Assembly (NCBI RefSeq): GCF_001885615.1
Contig: NZ_LSRN01000034.1
Location: forward strand, 1 to 64,000
Length of the DNA stretch: 64,000 bases
DNA from: Alkalibacterium sp. 20
Lineage (GTDB): Bacteria; Bacillota; Bacilli; Lactobacillales; Carnobacteriaceae_A
Direction: 5' to 3'
Shown piece after piece: positions 46,915 to 56,415 of this stretch. A model generated the notes under the pieces. That model ran no database searches and was not told where the DNA came from. It was given only the letters and a program-made list of their open reading frames with translations. Position numbers and translations under genes: made by a program. The first letter of the stretch is position 1. Every line of letters begins with the position of its first letter.

Positions 46915-48255
46915 ATGATGAAAATTACCAAAGAAACGTTGGGAATATATAGAGATAAATTTAATGACAACATGAGTAACAAAGCCGTTCAAAATGCTAT
47001 TGCCAAAGTTGGCATTAATAAATCATCAGTGGATAACAACATGACTCGCCGCCATAATTTTGTGTTTTCTCATGAAACTGAAAAAGGAGAAATAACAAAT
47101 CAAAAATCAAGCGGACGTTGCTGGATGTTTGCGGCCTTAAATACAGCCCGTATAGATACTATGGAAAAATTAAATGTTAAAACATTCGAATTCTCTGAAA
47201 ATTACACATTATTTTGGGACAAGTTAGAGAAATCTAATTATTTCTTAGACAGCATTATTGAAACAGTAGATGAACCATTAAATTCACGTTTAGTTCAGCA
47301 TCTCTTGCAGGCTCCCGTTCAAGATGGGGGACAATGGGACATGTTTTCTGGTATCTTAGAAAAATATGGTGCAGTACCTAAAGCTGCCATGCCAGAAACC
47401 TATCATTCTTCTAACACCAAAGAATTAAATCAGTTACTTACTTCAAAATTAAGAGATTTTGCTGCCAATTTACGTGAAAGTTTTAGAGCCGGTAAAAGTA
47501 AAGAAGAGTTGATGGATCAGAAAGAGGACTATCTCTATTTTGTCTATTCACTTTTAGTTAAGACCTTAGGTGAAGTGCCAGAAACATTTACGTATGAATA
47601 TCGTGATAAAGATGATAAATTCAACCGTATCAGTGGCATCACACCTCAAAATTTCTTCAAAAAATATGTCAAGTGGGATCTAGAGGAACGCATTAGCTTG
47701 ATCAACGCTCCTACAGAAGACAAACCGTTTGGAAAAGCCTATACGGTTAAATATTTAGGTACAATAAAAGAAGCTCAACCTATTAAGTATGTTAATGCGC
47801 CTATCGAAGCCTTAAAAGATGCCGCTATGCAGTCAATTAAAAATGGTGAACCTGTGTGGTTTGGATGTGACGTCGGTAAAATGCTTGACCGTGAAGCGGG
47901 GATCATGGATGATAAAGCGTACGATTATGAAGTGACTCTAGGTGAGTCGGTAGAATTAACGAAAGCACAACGTCTCGATTATGGTGATAGCCTGTTAACC
48001 CATGCTATGGTCTTTGTCGGAGTCGATCTAGATGACGAAGGCAACCCAATCAAATGGAAAGTCGAAAACAGTTGGGGAGATAAAAATGGAGACAAAGGTA
48101 TGTATTCAATGAGTGATAAATGGTTTGATGAATACAATTACCAAGTTGCAGTTAAGCGCAAATACATTGATGGGAAATGGCTCAAAGCCTTGGATGAACC
48201 AGTGGTCGAATTGGAACCTTGGGACCCAATGGGCGCTTTAGCAATGGTGAAATAA
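46915..48255 (+). CDS. pepC: Aminopeptidase C (bleomycin hydrolase family, C1B)
   Basis: Cytosolic thiol aminopeptidase typical of lactic acid bacteria. The 446-residue protein has the catalytic Cys69 in QKSSGRCWMFAALN, His in LTHAMVFVGVD and Asn in WKVENSWGDKNG. The last residues block the active site in the hexamer and trim substrates. GGGAG lies 8 nt before the ATG. Confidence 0.96.
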   Translation: MMKITKETLGIYRDKFNDNMSNKAVQNAIAKVGINKSSVDNNMTRRHNFVFSHETEKGEITNQKSSGRCWMFAALNTARIDTMEKLNVKTFEFSENYTLFWDKLEKSNYFLDSIIETVDEPLNSRLVQHLLQAPVQDGGQWDMFSGILEKYGAVPKAAMPETYHSSNTKELNQLLTSKLRDFAANLRESFRAGKSKEELMDQKEDYLYFVYSLLVKTLGEVPETFTYEYRDKDDKFNRISGITPQNFFKKYVKWDLEERISLINAPTEDKPFGKAYTVKYLGTIKEAQPIKYVNAPIEALKDAAMQSIKNGEPVWFGCDVGKMLDREAGIMDDKAYDYEVTLGESVELTKAQRLDYGDSLLTHAMVFVGVDLDDEGNPIKWKVENSWGDKNGDKGMYSMSDKWFDEYNYQVAVKRKYIDGKWLKALDEPVVELEPWDPMGALAMVK

Positions 48256-48454
48256 AAAAAGTGTTTAAAACTTTTGTCATGGCTCAACTTGGGCTTGTGC
48301 TGAGTATATCGAATGAAGCAGACATATAGCATTGCTCAAACGATTTATGACTTGAGTACGCCCAATATGGGCGCAAGAGATACCATTCAAATGTATTTTT
48401 TCTCTAATCAGACTTAACGCAACAATTAGAGATATAAACTAATGATGAAGAAAT

Positions 48455-48505
48455 AAAAATGAAGAGACTGGGAGCATATCACATAATCCCAGTCTCTTCA
48501 TTTTT
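48455..48505. terminator. Bidirectional terminator
   Basis: Two 19-bp exactly complementary arms (48455-48473 and 48487-48505; core AAGAGACTGGGA) with a 13-nt loop, between the convergent pepC and small membrane protein genes. The 200 bp between pepC and it hold no gene. Confidence 0.93.
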
Positions 48506-48506
48506 A

Positions 48507-48785
48507 TTATTGTAATAGTAATTCCAATGCCAGTAACACATTAGATGACAGAACTCCACCGATAATGAAATACATGATCATTTGAACAAAAGGGAACCAG
48601 CCCACATCATCTACCGATTTTTCTTTATCTGATATTATAGTGGAAAAAATAAAGTAGCCAATACCGACGCCGATCGCTAATACAGGTAGTAAAGCTTGCA
48701 TTTGTGATCGGCGAAAGTAGCCAAATAAAAGGCCAATGATAAAACCAAATAGTTGAAGCAATCTTCTCTTAGATTTTTGGGACAT
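48507..48785 (-). CDS. Small membrane protein, unknown function
   Basis: A 92-residue protein with three hydrophobic segments (about residues 10-22, 30-48 and 66-90) and a basic N-terminus (SQKSKRRLLQLF). I do not recognise the family. GGAGGG lies 7 nt before the ATG, which supports it as real. Monocistronic, ending at a strong terminator. Confidence 0.75.
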   Translation of the reverse strand: MSQKSKRRLLQLFGFIIGLLFGYFRRSQMQALLPVLAIGVGIGYFIFSTIISDKEKSVDDVGWFPFVQMIMYFIIGGVLSSNVLLALELLLQ

Positions 48786-48825
48786 TTTAACCCTCCTTAT
48801 GATTTTACCATGAAATATAAAATTG

Positions 48826-48861
48826 TAAAAAAAGACATGTTCTCGCTAGGAGAACATGTCT
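48826..48861 (-). terminator. Terminator of the AbgT transporter gene
   Basis: On the minus strand AGACATGTTCTC and GAGAACATGTCT form a 12-bp perfect stem with a 5-nt loop, followed by seven T. Confidence 0.93.
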
Positions 48862-48879
48862 GAAATCTTAAAAATCAAA

Positions 48880-50415
48880 TTATAATATGATTTGTGCGCC
48901 AGGACCTAATGGTAAGCCAAGTACGTACCATACGACCAATAGTAATGACCAGGTAATCAAGAATGCGATACTGTATGAAAGCATCGTTGAAATGATTGTA
49001 CCTAATCCACTTTTTTCATCGTAACGTTTAGCAAAGACAAGAATCATTGCAAAGTAACTCATTAATGGTGAAATAATGTTTGTTGATGAGTCAGCAATAC
49101 GGTAAGCCATCAATGTCATTTCAGGTGCAATGTTTACTTCGAATAACATTGGTGCAAACACTGGGGCCATAATAGCCCATTTAGCTGAAGCTGAACCAAT
49201 AAATAAGTTAAGGAACGCTGTAACTATAATGAAAGCTAGAATAAGCGGTAAACCAACAAATCCTATAGCTTCAAGGAATTCAGCACCACTGACTGCTAAG
49301 ATCAATCCTAAGTTTGTGTAAGAGAAATAGTTAATAAATTGAGCTGCGAAGAAGGCTAAGACTAAGTAGCCACCCATTGAACTCATGGAGTCTGACATCC
49401 CTTTAACTAAATCATGTGATGTATCGATCTTGCCAGTTGTTTTTCCATAGAAATAACCAGGAATTGCAAAAAGCAAGAAAATCATGAAGAGTAAGCCTTG
49501 TCTCAAGAATGTATCCAATGTCATATTTCCAGTGGCTTCATCCAGAGCTCTTAATGCGCCGTTTTCTGGGACCATCATGAACGCCATAATACCCAAGAAG
49601 ACAAGTAATGAGATAAATGCATTGCGCATACCTTTGTTTTCAATATCTGTAATGGGTTCATCGTCTGGTTTGTAACTCCCATTATATTCGCCGAGCCGTG
49701 GCTCGACTATTTTCTCTGTGACGAAAGCACCTACAGCAGTTAATACAAATGTAGAAACAATCATGAAGTACCAGTTTGCTGTAACAGCTACATCGTAGTC
49801 AATACCACCAGCGGTTAAAGCCTCGTTTGTAATACCCACAAGCAATGCATCTGTAGGACCAAAGATCAAGTTAGCTGAGAATCCGGCAGATACACCAGCA
49901 AAGGCTGCGGCTAGACCGGCAATAGGATGACGACCAGCTCCTGCAAAAATAATAGCACCTAAAGGAATAACAACAACGTATCCGGCATCGGATGCGATAT
50001 TAGAAATAATACCGGCAAATACCACAGAAGCAGTTAAAAGTCCTGTTGGCACGCCTTTCAATAATTTCTTAAGTGTCGTAGAAATTAAGCCAGTCCATTC
50101 AGCAACACCTACACCTAACATAGCAACAAGTACTGTACCTAAAGGTGCAAAGCCTGTAAAGTTAGTTACAGCACTATTAAAGATGTGAGCTATGCCATCA
50201 CTTGACATTAGTGAAACAGCTTCTACGCTTACGAAATCGCCTTCGGTTGCGCTGAAATACTCAACTGGTCCACCAAAACGGGCAACGATTTCGGATATCA
50301 CGATAATAGATAAAGCTAATATTACGAATATGATAACTGGATGAGGTAACCCATTACCTACACGCTCGATAAATCCAAGAAATCCTTTATTTCTATTTTG
50401 TTCAGAATCATTCAT
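48880..50415 (-). CDS. AbgT-family transporter (p-aminobenzoyl-glutamate or sulfonamide transport)
   Basis: A 511-residue membrane protein with about 11-13 helices. FIERVGNGLPHPVIIFVILA at the N-terminus, ASDAGYVVVIPLGAIIFA, GVSAGFSANLIFGPTDALL and GSASAKWAIMAPVFAPML are hallmarks of AbgT/MtrF. Members import p-aminobenzoyl-glutamate or export sulfonamides. No abgA/abgB hydrolase lies next to it. GGAGG lies 8 nt before the ATG. Confidence 0.92.
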   Translation of the reverse strand: MNDSEQNRNKGFLGFIERVGNGLPHPVIIFVILALSIIVISEIVARFGGPVEYFSATEGDFVSVEAVSLMSSDGIAHIFNSAVTNFTGFAPLGTVLVAMLGVGVAEWTGLISTTLKKLLKGVPTGLLTASVVFAGIISNIASDAGYVVVIPLGAIIFAGAGRHPIAGLAAAFAGVSAGFSANLIFGPTDALLVGITNEALTAGGIDYDVAVTANWYFMIVSTFVLTAVGAFVTEKIVEPRLGEYNGSYKPDDEPITDIENKGMRNAFISLLVFLGIMAFMMVPENGALRALDEATGNMTLDTFLRQGLLFMIFLLFAIPGYFYGKTTGKIDTSHDLVKGMSDSMSSMGGYLVLAFFAAQFINYFSYTNLGLILAVSGAEFLEAIGFVGLPLILAFIIVTAFLNLFIGSASAKWAIMAPVFAPMLFEVNIAPEMTLMAYRIADSSTNIISPLMSYFAMILVFAKRYDEKSGLGTIISTMLSYSIAFLITWSLLLVVWYVLGLPLGPGAQIIL

Positions 50416-50517
50416 TTAATTTCCTCCTTTAATTTATGAAATAGGAATAAGTTCTAATCTTACAAATCATATTAATGAGGGAATAATAAGTAAGATTAAA
50501 ATTTAGCTCCATTTTTT

Positions 50518-50546
50518 ATTATACTATAAATTCTATTCTAATACAA
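50518..50546 (-). promoter_or_regulatory. Promoter of the AbgT transporter gene
   Basis: On the minus strand TTGTAT (50546-50541), 17-bp spacer, TATAAT (50523-50518). Confidence 0.65.
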
Positions 50547-50679
50547 AACACATGGTAAGTTCAATAAAATATAACTAATTATTTTTTGAAAAACAAAAAT
50601 AATTTCTTGTTGAATTGTCAGACTGAACTGGTAAAATTAATGAGAAAATCGACTTTATCAGAAGTATCGTTAATTAAAA

Positions 50680-50708
50680 TTGTAATATAAATCGATTCCT
50701 TTTATAAT
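50680..50708 (+). promoter_or_regulatory. Promoter of the thioesterase gene
   Basis: TTGTAA (50680-50685), 17-bp spacer, TATAAT (50703-50708), 30 bp before the start codon. Confidence 0.7.
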
Positions 50709-50738
50709 TTAGTCAATGTATCTAAAGGAGAAATGAAT

Positions 50739-51479
50739 GTGAATCAATCGTATAAACAAAAACAAAGTGTTACATATTACATGTGTGATCGAACACAACA
50801 GCTGACCTTATCAATGCTGGTCAATGTGCTCTTAAATGTATCGGAAAATCATTCAGCCGAATTGAATAGGCAGGAATCAGTGATTAGAGAAATGGGGTTC
50901 AACTGGATCGTTCTCAGATATGAATTTGTGGTCACGCGAATGCCACACTATAAAGAGGAAGTAGAAATAGAAACTTTTGCAACAGAATATAATAAGCTCT
51001 TTACCTATCGTGAGTTCATTGTACGCGATAATAATCAAAATGAATTAATAAAAGTCAAGACGACATTTGCGCTCATGAACATTGAAAATAGAAAGATGAC
51101 AAGAATTCCAAGTGAGGTCATTAATCCCTATCAAGCCGATTTTTCTAAACGGATACGCCGAAACGCCAAACCGCATGAAGTAGATCTCATACAGGCAGTT
51201 CAGACAAATTATAGCGTGCGTTATTTTGATATTGATGCAAACCAGCATGTCAATAATTCAAAATATATAGAATGGTTACTAGATAGTTTGAATGCATCTT
51301 TTATGGCATCACATCAGATACAACATGGTATTATTACTTTTGATAAAGAAGTCAAAGAGGACGATACCGTGACCAGTAAAGTCAGCCATCGTTCGGATGC
51401 ACACCTTTACACTGATCATCAAATTCTCGTGGATGAAACGATTCATGCTTCAGCTAGTTTTCAATGGAATGAAAGATAA
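50739..51479 (+). CDS. Acyl-ACP thioesterase
   Basis: Releases fatty acids from acyl carrier protein. The 246-residue protein has two hotdog domains: the first with MGFNWIVLRYEFVVTRMP, the second with VRYFDIDANQHVNNSKYIEW (about residues 165-184), holding the Asn and His of the bacterial FatA-like family. GTG 50739 lies 8 nt after AAAGGAG; the ATG at 50733 would be only 2 nt from it. The repressor gene of the sucrose locus follows after 15 bp and may be co-transcribed. Confidence 0.88.
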   Translation: MNQSYKQKQSVTYYMCDRTQQLTLSMLVNVLLNVSENHSAELNRQESVIREMGFNWIVLRYEFVVTRMPHYKEEVEIETFATEYNKLFTYREFIVRDNNQNELIKVKTTFALMNIENRKMTRIPSEVINPYQADFSKRIRRNAKPHEVDLIQAVQTNYSVRYFDIDANQHVNNSKYIEWLLDSLNASFMASHQIQHGIITFDKEVKEDDTVTSKVSHRSDAHLYTDHQILVDETIHASASFQWNER

Positions 51480-51494
51480 GATGGGAGTTCAATT

Positions 51495-52478
51495 ATGGTT
51501 ACGATCAATGATATTGCAAAAGAAGCAGGTGTAGCAAAGAGTACGGTGTCCCGGTATTTAAATAATGGTTCAGTCAGTCCCAAGACGAAGGAAAAAATTG
51601 ATGCAATCGTAAAAAAGAGAGGCTACAAACCAAATACGTTTGCGCGAAGTTTAAAAGCTCAAAAAACCAACATGATTGGAGTGATCATCCCACGTCTGGA
51701 TTCCCCCTCAACGAATGAAGTACTGTCTGGCATAGATTCTAAAGCTTATGAAAAAGGATTTCAGCTGATCATTACAAATGCTAACCAAGAAACTGAAAGA
51801 GAAATAGAAGATATTTACACTTTAGCTAAACAAAAGGTAGATGGCATCATCTTTTTAGCTAAAGAAGTGACATCAAAACACAGAAAAACAATAGAAGAAA
51901 TCGATATCCCTTTTTTGGTGTTGGGACAAGAAACAAAAGAAATTCCCTCCATTACCCACGATGATTATGGAGCAGGCAAAAAAATAGCACAACATGCCCT
52001 GGATTTAGGACATCATGATTTTCTCTATTTCACTGTATCAAGAGAAGATAAAGCGGTTGGTCGTGACCGATATGATGGATTCTATAAAGAAATTTCGAGA
52101 AACAGCCTGGCAAAAGTAGAAATGGTAGAGACTTCTTTCCTCATGCGAGAGGCCTATAATACAGCGATGATAGAATTGAAAAAATCAAAGGCAACATTTA
52201 TTGTGGGCGCAACAGATACAATAGCCTTGGCGGTAATGAAAGCGGCTAATGATTTGAAGATGTCTGTTCCTGAGGATATTTCTATAGCAGGATACGGAGG
52301 TTATGATTTACTTTCTTTCATGTCGCCGGCGTTAACTACTGTTAAATACCCCTATTTCACTATCGGTGATTTGGCCATTGAAACACTTGAGAAAATGATT
52401 TTAAAAGAGGAAGTTCCTCATCAGCAAGCATTAGAGAATCAATTGATAATCAAAGAAACAACAAAAAAATTCAAATAG
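51495..52478 (+). CDS. scrR: LacI-family sucrose operon repressor
   Basis: A 327-residue regulator with the LacI helix-turn-helix TINDIAKEAGVAKSTVSRYL (residues 3-22) and a sugar-binding domain (MIGVIIPRLDSPSTNEVLSG; DISIAGYGGYD; SPALTTVKYPY). It directly precedes the sucrose PTS gene, whose promoter has a GAACCGGTTC palindrome, so it is very probably the repressor of that unit. The effector is likely sucrose-6-phosphate or a related sugar, by analogy. Confidence 0.9.
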   Translation: MVTINDIAKEAGVAKSTVSRYLNNGSVSPKTKEKIDAIVKKRGYKPNTFARSLKAQKTNMIGVIIPRLDSPSTNEVLSGIDSKAYEKGFQLIITNANQETEREIEDIYTLAKQKVDGIIFLAKEVTSKHRKTIEEIDIPFLVLGQETKEIPSITHDDYGAGKKIAQHALDLGHHDFLYFTVSREDKAVGRDRYDGFYKEISRNSLAKVEMVETSFLMREAYNTAMIELKKSKATFIVGATDTIALAVMKAANDLKMSVPEDISIAGYGGYDLLSFMSPALTTVKYPYFTIGDLAIETLEKMILKEEVPHQQALENQLIIKETTKKFK

Positions 52479-52482
52479 AGGG

Positions 52483-52529
52483 TTTACAAAGAAACCGCAT
52501 TCATTTATAATGTAATAGAACCGGTTCCA
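52483..52529 (+). promoter_or_regulatory. Promoter and LacI-type operator of the sucrose genes
   Basis: TTTACA (52483-52488), 17-bp spacer, TATAAT (52506-52511), then the palindrome GAACCGGTTC (52518-52527) centred on CG as in LacI/GalR-family operators. It sits on the expected transcription start, so bound repressor would block initiation. Confidence 0.85.
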
Positions 52530-52564
52530 ATATAATGGGGCCACAAAAAATTGGAGGGATAAAT

Positions 52565-53977
52565 ATGGTGGATAACAGAGAGATTGCTCAGCAAGTGATC
52601 GATGCAATTGGCGGTAAAGATAATGTTGATTCGGTTGCACATTGTGCTACACGTTTGCGTATAATGGTCAAAGATAGAGAACAAGTGGATGATAGTAAAA
52701 TAGAGGATATCGAAAAAGTAAAAGGCGTCTTTTATAATTCTGGTCAGTATCAAATTATTTTTGGCACAGGAACGGTTAACAAGATCTATAATGAAATCAT
52801 TGATCTTGGCTTACCAGGTACGTCTAAAGGAGAAATGAAAGAAGAAACTAAACAGCAGGGCAATGCCTTTCAGCGGGTCATCCGTACTTTTGGAGACGTA
52901 TTTGTTCCAATCATTCCTGTCCTTGTTGCAACAGGGCTATTTATGGGGCTGCGCGGCTTATTAACGCAAGAGCAAGTTTTGGGATTATTTGGATTAGTTC
53001 CAGAGGATATAAGTGCAAACTTCCTGTTGTACACACAAGTTCTGACAGATACAGCGTTTGCTTTCTTGCCGGCTTTAGTCGCTTGGTCAGCATTTAGAGT
53101 GTTTGGCGGCTCACCGGTTATAGGGATAGTCTTAGGTTTGATGCTAGTTAATCCGGCACTTCCAAATGCATATGCAGTAGCCAGTGGGGATGCATCACCT
53201 ATTTATATGTTGGGTTTTATCCCGGTCGTCGGGTATCAAGGAACTGTCTTACCAGCCTTTATTGCAGGCTATATTGGAGCTAAAGTCGAAAAATGGTTTA
53301 GAAAAAATGTTCCTGAATCTCTAGATTTACTCATTTCTCCATTCGGAACACTATTAGTCATGAGTGTACTTTCGCTCTTTATTATCGGACCTGTTTTCCA
53401 TTCTCTGGAAGAAGTGATGCTGGACATCGTCGTCTGGCTTCTGGAACTTCCGTTTGGCCTGGCGGGTATGATTATCGGCGGAACGCACCAGATCCTCGTT
53501 ATCACAGGGGTCCATCATATCTTTAATTTCCTGGAGATCCAGCTGCTTGCAAACACCGATGTCAATCCTTTTAATGGGATCATTACTATGGGTATTGCCG
53601 GACAGGGCGGAGCAACACTTGCTGTGGCCATGAAAACGAAATCCAAAAAATTGAAAGCTTTGGCTTATCCTTCAGCCTTATCAGCCTTTTTAGGAATCAC
53701 GGAACCGGCTATCTTTGGTGTGAATTTACGTTACATCAAACCATTTGTATTCGGTTTAGTCGGAGGTGCTGTGGGTGGTTTCATGGCAGATATACTTAAT
53801 CTTGAAGCAACAGGAATGGCCGTTACCGTTATTCCAGGAACGCTTCTTTACTTGAATGACCAACTTGTCTGGTACATTCTAGCGAACCTACTTTCAATTG
53901 GTGTTGCTTTTACACTCACTTATTTATTTGGTTATACTGATAAAATGAGAGAAGATATGGAAGGTTCAAACGCTTAA
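52565..53977 (+). CDS. PTS sucrose transporter subunit IIBC
   Basis: Imports sucrose as sucrose-6-phosphate. The 470-residue protein has an N-terminal IIB domain (about 1-85) with the phosphorylated Cys in SVAHCATRLRI, and a IIC domain of about ten helices (IPVLVATGLFMGLRGLL; PVVGYQGTVLPAF; GITEPAIFGVNLRY). No IIA domain follows, so phosphate must come from an EIIA made elsewhere. ATG 52565 follows TTGGAGGG by 7 nt. Confidence 0.93.
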   Translation: MVDNREIAQQVIDAIGGKDNVDSVAHCATRLRIMVKDREQVDDSKIEDIEKVKGVFYNSGQYQIIFGTGTVNKIYNEIIDLGLPGTSKGEMKEETKQQGNAFQRVIRTFGDVFVPIIPVLVATGLFMGLRGLLTQEQVLGLFGLVPEDISANFLLYTQVLTDTAFAFLPALVAWSAFRVFGGSPVIGIVLGLMLVNPALPNAYAVASGDASPIYMLGFIPVVGYQGTVLPAFIAGYIGAKVEKWFRKNVPESLDLLISPFGTLLVMSVLSLFIIGPVFHSLEEVMLDIVVWLLELPFGLAGMIIGGTHQILVITGVHHIFNFLEIQLLANTDVNPFNGIITMGIAGQGGATLAVAMKTKSKKLKALAYPSALSAFLGITEPAIFGVNLRYIKPFVFGLVGGAVGGFMADILNLEATGMAVTVIPGTLLYLNDQLVWYILANLLSIGVAFTLTYLFGYTDKMREDMEGSNA

Positions 53978-53995
53978 TTATTCAGGAGGAATAAG

Positions 53996-55396
53996 ATGTC
54001 AGAAGTAGAACGAAATGATAAAAACTATACAGTCTATTATCATTTGCGCGCACCTCATGGGCTCATTAATGATCCCAATGGCTTAGTTTATTTTAATAAT
54101 CAGTATCACGTGTTCTTTCAATGGAACCCAGAAGGGACAACACATGCAAACAAAACGTGGGGGCATGCTGTCTCTACTGATTTGATCGAATGGGATTATT
54201 TGAAACCGGCTTTGGAACCGACAGATTGGTTCGATAAAGATGGGTGTTATTCTGGTAGTGCATTTGAGAAAGATGGAAAGCTCTACTTGTTTTATACCGG
54301 AAACGTCCGCAATGTTAGCGGCGAGAGAGAAAGTTATCAATGTTTGGCTGTTTCAGAAGACGGTATTCATTTTGAGAAAAAAGGACCGTTGTTTGATCAT
54401 CCAAATAATTACACGGCGCATCTTAGAGATCCGAAAATCTGGCAGGAAAAAGATGAATACTGGATGATTCTGGGTGCTCAAACACATGATTTAAAAGGGA
54501 CGACCATAGTGTACCGTTCATCTGATTTGCTCAACTGGTCATTTGAAGGTGAATTTATGGATGTTTTGCCAGATTTTGGATATATGTGGGAATGCCCAGA
54601 CGTGTTACAGTTACCCAATAAAGATGTGTTTGTCTTTTCGCCGCAAGGATTAGAAGCTAAAGGTGATTTATACCAGAACATCTTTCAAACTGGATACATG
54701 CTGGGAGAATTTAAAGCTGGGAAATTCATTCCGGATAAAGGGAATTTTATTGAAATGGACCGAGGCTTTGAGTTTTATGCTCCTCAATCTTTCAAAGATA
54801 ATAATGGAAGAACCCTGATTTTCGGTTGGATGGGTGCAATGGACCCTGATGTCGAAAAGGCAGTCCCTACTATAAAAGAGGGTTGGATTCATCACTTAAC
54901 ACTACCCAGAGAAATCAAAATAGTGGGAAATCAGTTATTACAGCAACCGGTCGAAGAACTGAAAGAGTTGCGACACGAATCGTTTGATCTGTTAAAGGAT
55001 ATAGCTGAGAAAGATAGCATTGAATTCTCCACACCTGAACAAGAAATCAATTGTTCTTGGAACGATGCACCAGCATCATTTGTTTGGAAATTCCTTAATG
55101 AAGTCACGGTCACTTATGATGCGACCGAAAAGCGTATCACTGTCGAGCGCACAAATTGGTTGACGGGAGAGCGAGAAACAAGAAGTGTCAGTTTGACGCG
55201 AGCGCTTGAAAGGTTGCAGTTATTCCTGGAGGATTCATCAATGGAAATCTATCTGAACCAGGGGGCTGAAGTGTTCTCACTGCGTTATTTCAACGATAAT
55301 CGAACAAGTATGTGGCAATGGAAAGAAGAAAACTGGAAAGATCATTTAGCTGACTTAACTGTTCATGAATTAAAAAGAACGATTAAGTTTAAATAA
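53996..55396 (+). CDS. scrB: Sucrose-6-phosphate hydrolase (GH32)
   Basis: Splits sucrose-6-phosphate into glucose-6-phosphate and fructose. The 466-residue GH32 protein shows the nucleophile in LINDPNGLVYF, FQWNPEG, the transition-state Asp in LRDPKIW and the acid-base Glu in WECPDV, followed by a C-terminal beta-sandwich. AGGAGG lies 6 nt before the ATG. Second structural gene of the sucrose operon. A fructokinase gene is not in the operon. Confidence 0.95.
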   Translation: MSEVERNDKNYTVYYHLRAPHGLINDPNGLVYFNNQYHVFFQWNPEGTTHANKTWGHAVSTDLIEWDYLKPALEPTDWFDKDGCYSGSAFEKDGKLYLFYTGNVRNVSGERESYQCLAVSEDGIHFEKKGPLFDHPNNYTAHLRDPKIWQEKDEYWMILGAQTHDLKGTTIVYRSSDLLNWSFEGEFMDVLPDFGYMWECPDVLQLPNKDVFVFSPQGLEAKGDLYQNIFQTGYMLGEFKAGKFIPDKGNFIEMDRGFEFYAPQSFKDNNGRTLIFGWMGAMDPDVEKAVPTIKEGWIHHLTLPREIKIVGNQLLQQPVEELKELRHESFDLLKDIAEKDSIEFSTPEQEINCSWNDAPASFVWKFLNEVTVTYDATEKRITVERTNWLTGERETRSVSLTRALERLQLFLEDSSMEIYLNQGAEVFSLRYFNDNRTSMWQWKEENWKDHLADLTVHELKRTIKFK

Positions 55397-55439
55397 AAAA
55401 CAACGCTTATCTGTTAGTTTACAGATGAGCGTTGTTTTT
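55397..55439. terminator. Bidirectional terminator of the sucrose operon
   Basis: AAACAACGCTTATCTG pairs with CAGATGAGCGTTGTTT (one G-T pair), flanked by A and T runs. Confidence 0.92.
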
Positions 55440-55445
55440 GGTTAA

Positions 55446-56414
55446 TCAATCAAAACATTGTTTGAATAATTCGTCTGCGTTGTCTTGTTCTAGAATGACT
55501 TGTAATTTGATTCTGGCTTTTACTCCGGTCAGACCTGGAGCAAAAATAGCACCAAGTTCTTTCAGGTGTTTCCCCCCGCCTTTATAAGCGTAAATATCTT
55601 GAGCTATCCCACTGAATGCGCGGGAAGTGATGACGATCTTAACGTTATTATTAAGCAGTTTTTTGATGCCCGGTAACGTTGCTGGAGGTAGATTCCCAGC
55701 ACCTAAGGCCTCAATAACGAGACCGTCAATATCAGTTGAAGCAAGGGCATCAAAAAGTGTGCTATCCATTCCGGCGAAAGCTTTAATCAAACACACATTT
55801 TTAGAAATGGACCGGACAGGATAAGTTTCGTCAAAGACTAATTTCTGAAAGAAGCGGACTACGTGTTTAGATACGATGCCGATTGGACCAAATGTTGGCG
55901 TTCTGAAAGTCGCTACATTGGTCGTGTGTGTTTTGGTGACATATCGCGCAGTGTGTATTTCTTCGTTCATAACAACCAGCACACCTTTATCTTTCGAATC
56001 ATTGGATAAAGCCGTCCAGATCGCATTTTGCAAGTTGCTCACTCCATCAGACCCGAGTTCATCCGTGGGTCGCATTGCACCGGTCAGCACAATAGGGAAA
56101 GGTGAATTTAGAGACAGGTCTAAAAAGTAGGCCGTTTCTTCCAGCGTATCTGTTCCGTGAGTAATCACAGCACCGTCGAAACGTTCTTCTTCAATGGCTT
56201 TAATGAGTCTTTTTTGTATATCCAGCATATTGTGCAAAGTAACATGTGGTGAAGGCAAATGAAAAATATCCTCTTCAGTTATTTCGATATTTTCTTCAAA
56301 TAAGTGACTGTACTGGTGTAAAGGGTGTTCATCGGTTGGTTTAACGGCACCTGTACGTTGGTCGGTACTCATTGAAATAGTGCCACCTGTATGCAAAAGT
56401 AAAATTCTTTTCAC
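55446..56414 (-). CDS. ansA: Type I L-asparaginase
   Basis: Hydrolyses asparagine to aspartate and ammonia in the cytosol. The 322-residue protein has the first catalytic Thr12 in LLHTGGTISMS and the second motif VITHGTDTLEETAY. GTG 56414 is chosen because AAAGGAT lies 7 nt upstream and the family motif begins at once; a longer reading would run back through the upstream gene. It starts one base after the stop of the metallo-hydrolase gene, so the two are an operon. Confidence 0.92.
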   Translation of the reverse strand: MKRILLLHTGGTISMSTDQRTGAVKPTDEHPLHQYSHLFEENIEITEEDIFHLPSPHVTLHNMLDIQKRLIKAIEEERFDGAVITHGTDTLEETAYFLDLSLNSPFPIVLTGAMRPTDELGSDGVSNLQNAIWTALSNDSKDKGVLVVMNEEIHTARYVTKTHTTNVATFRTPTFGPIGIVSKHVVRFFQKLVFDETYPVRSISKNVCLIKAFAGMDSTLFDALASTDIDGLVIEALGAGNLPPATLPGIKKLLNNNVKIVITSRAFSGIAQDIYAYKGGGKHLKELGAIFAPGLTGVKARIKLQVILEQDNADELFKQCFD

Positions 56415-56415
56415 T

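Larger units (their letters stand above)
50416..50738. other. Divergent promoter region between the AbgT and thioesterase genes
   Basis: About 320 bp of AT-rich DNA that holds the two promoters listed separately. No gene and no recognised FabT or FapR operator was seen. Confidence 0.5.
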
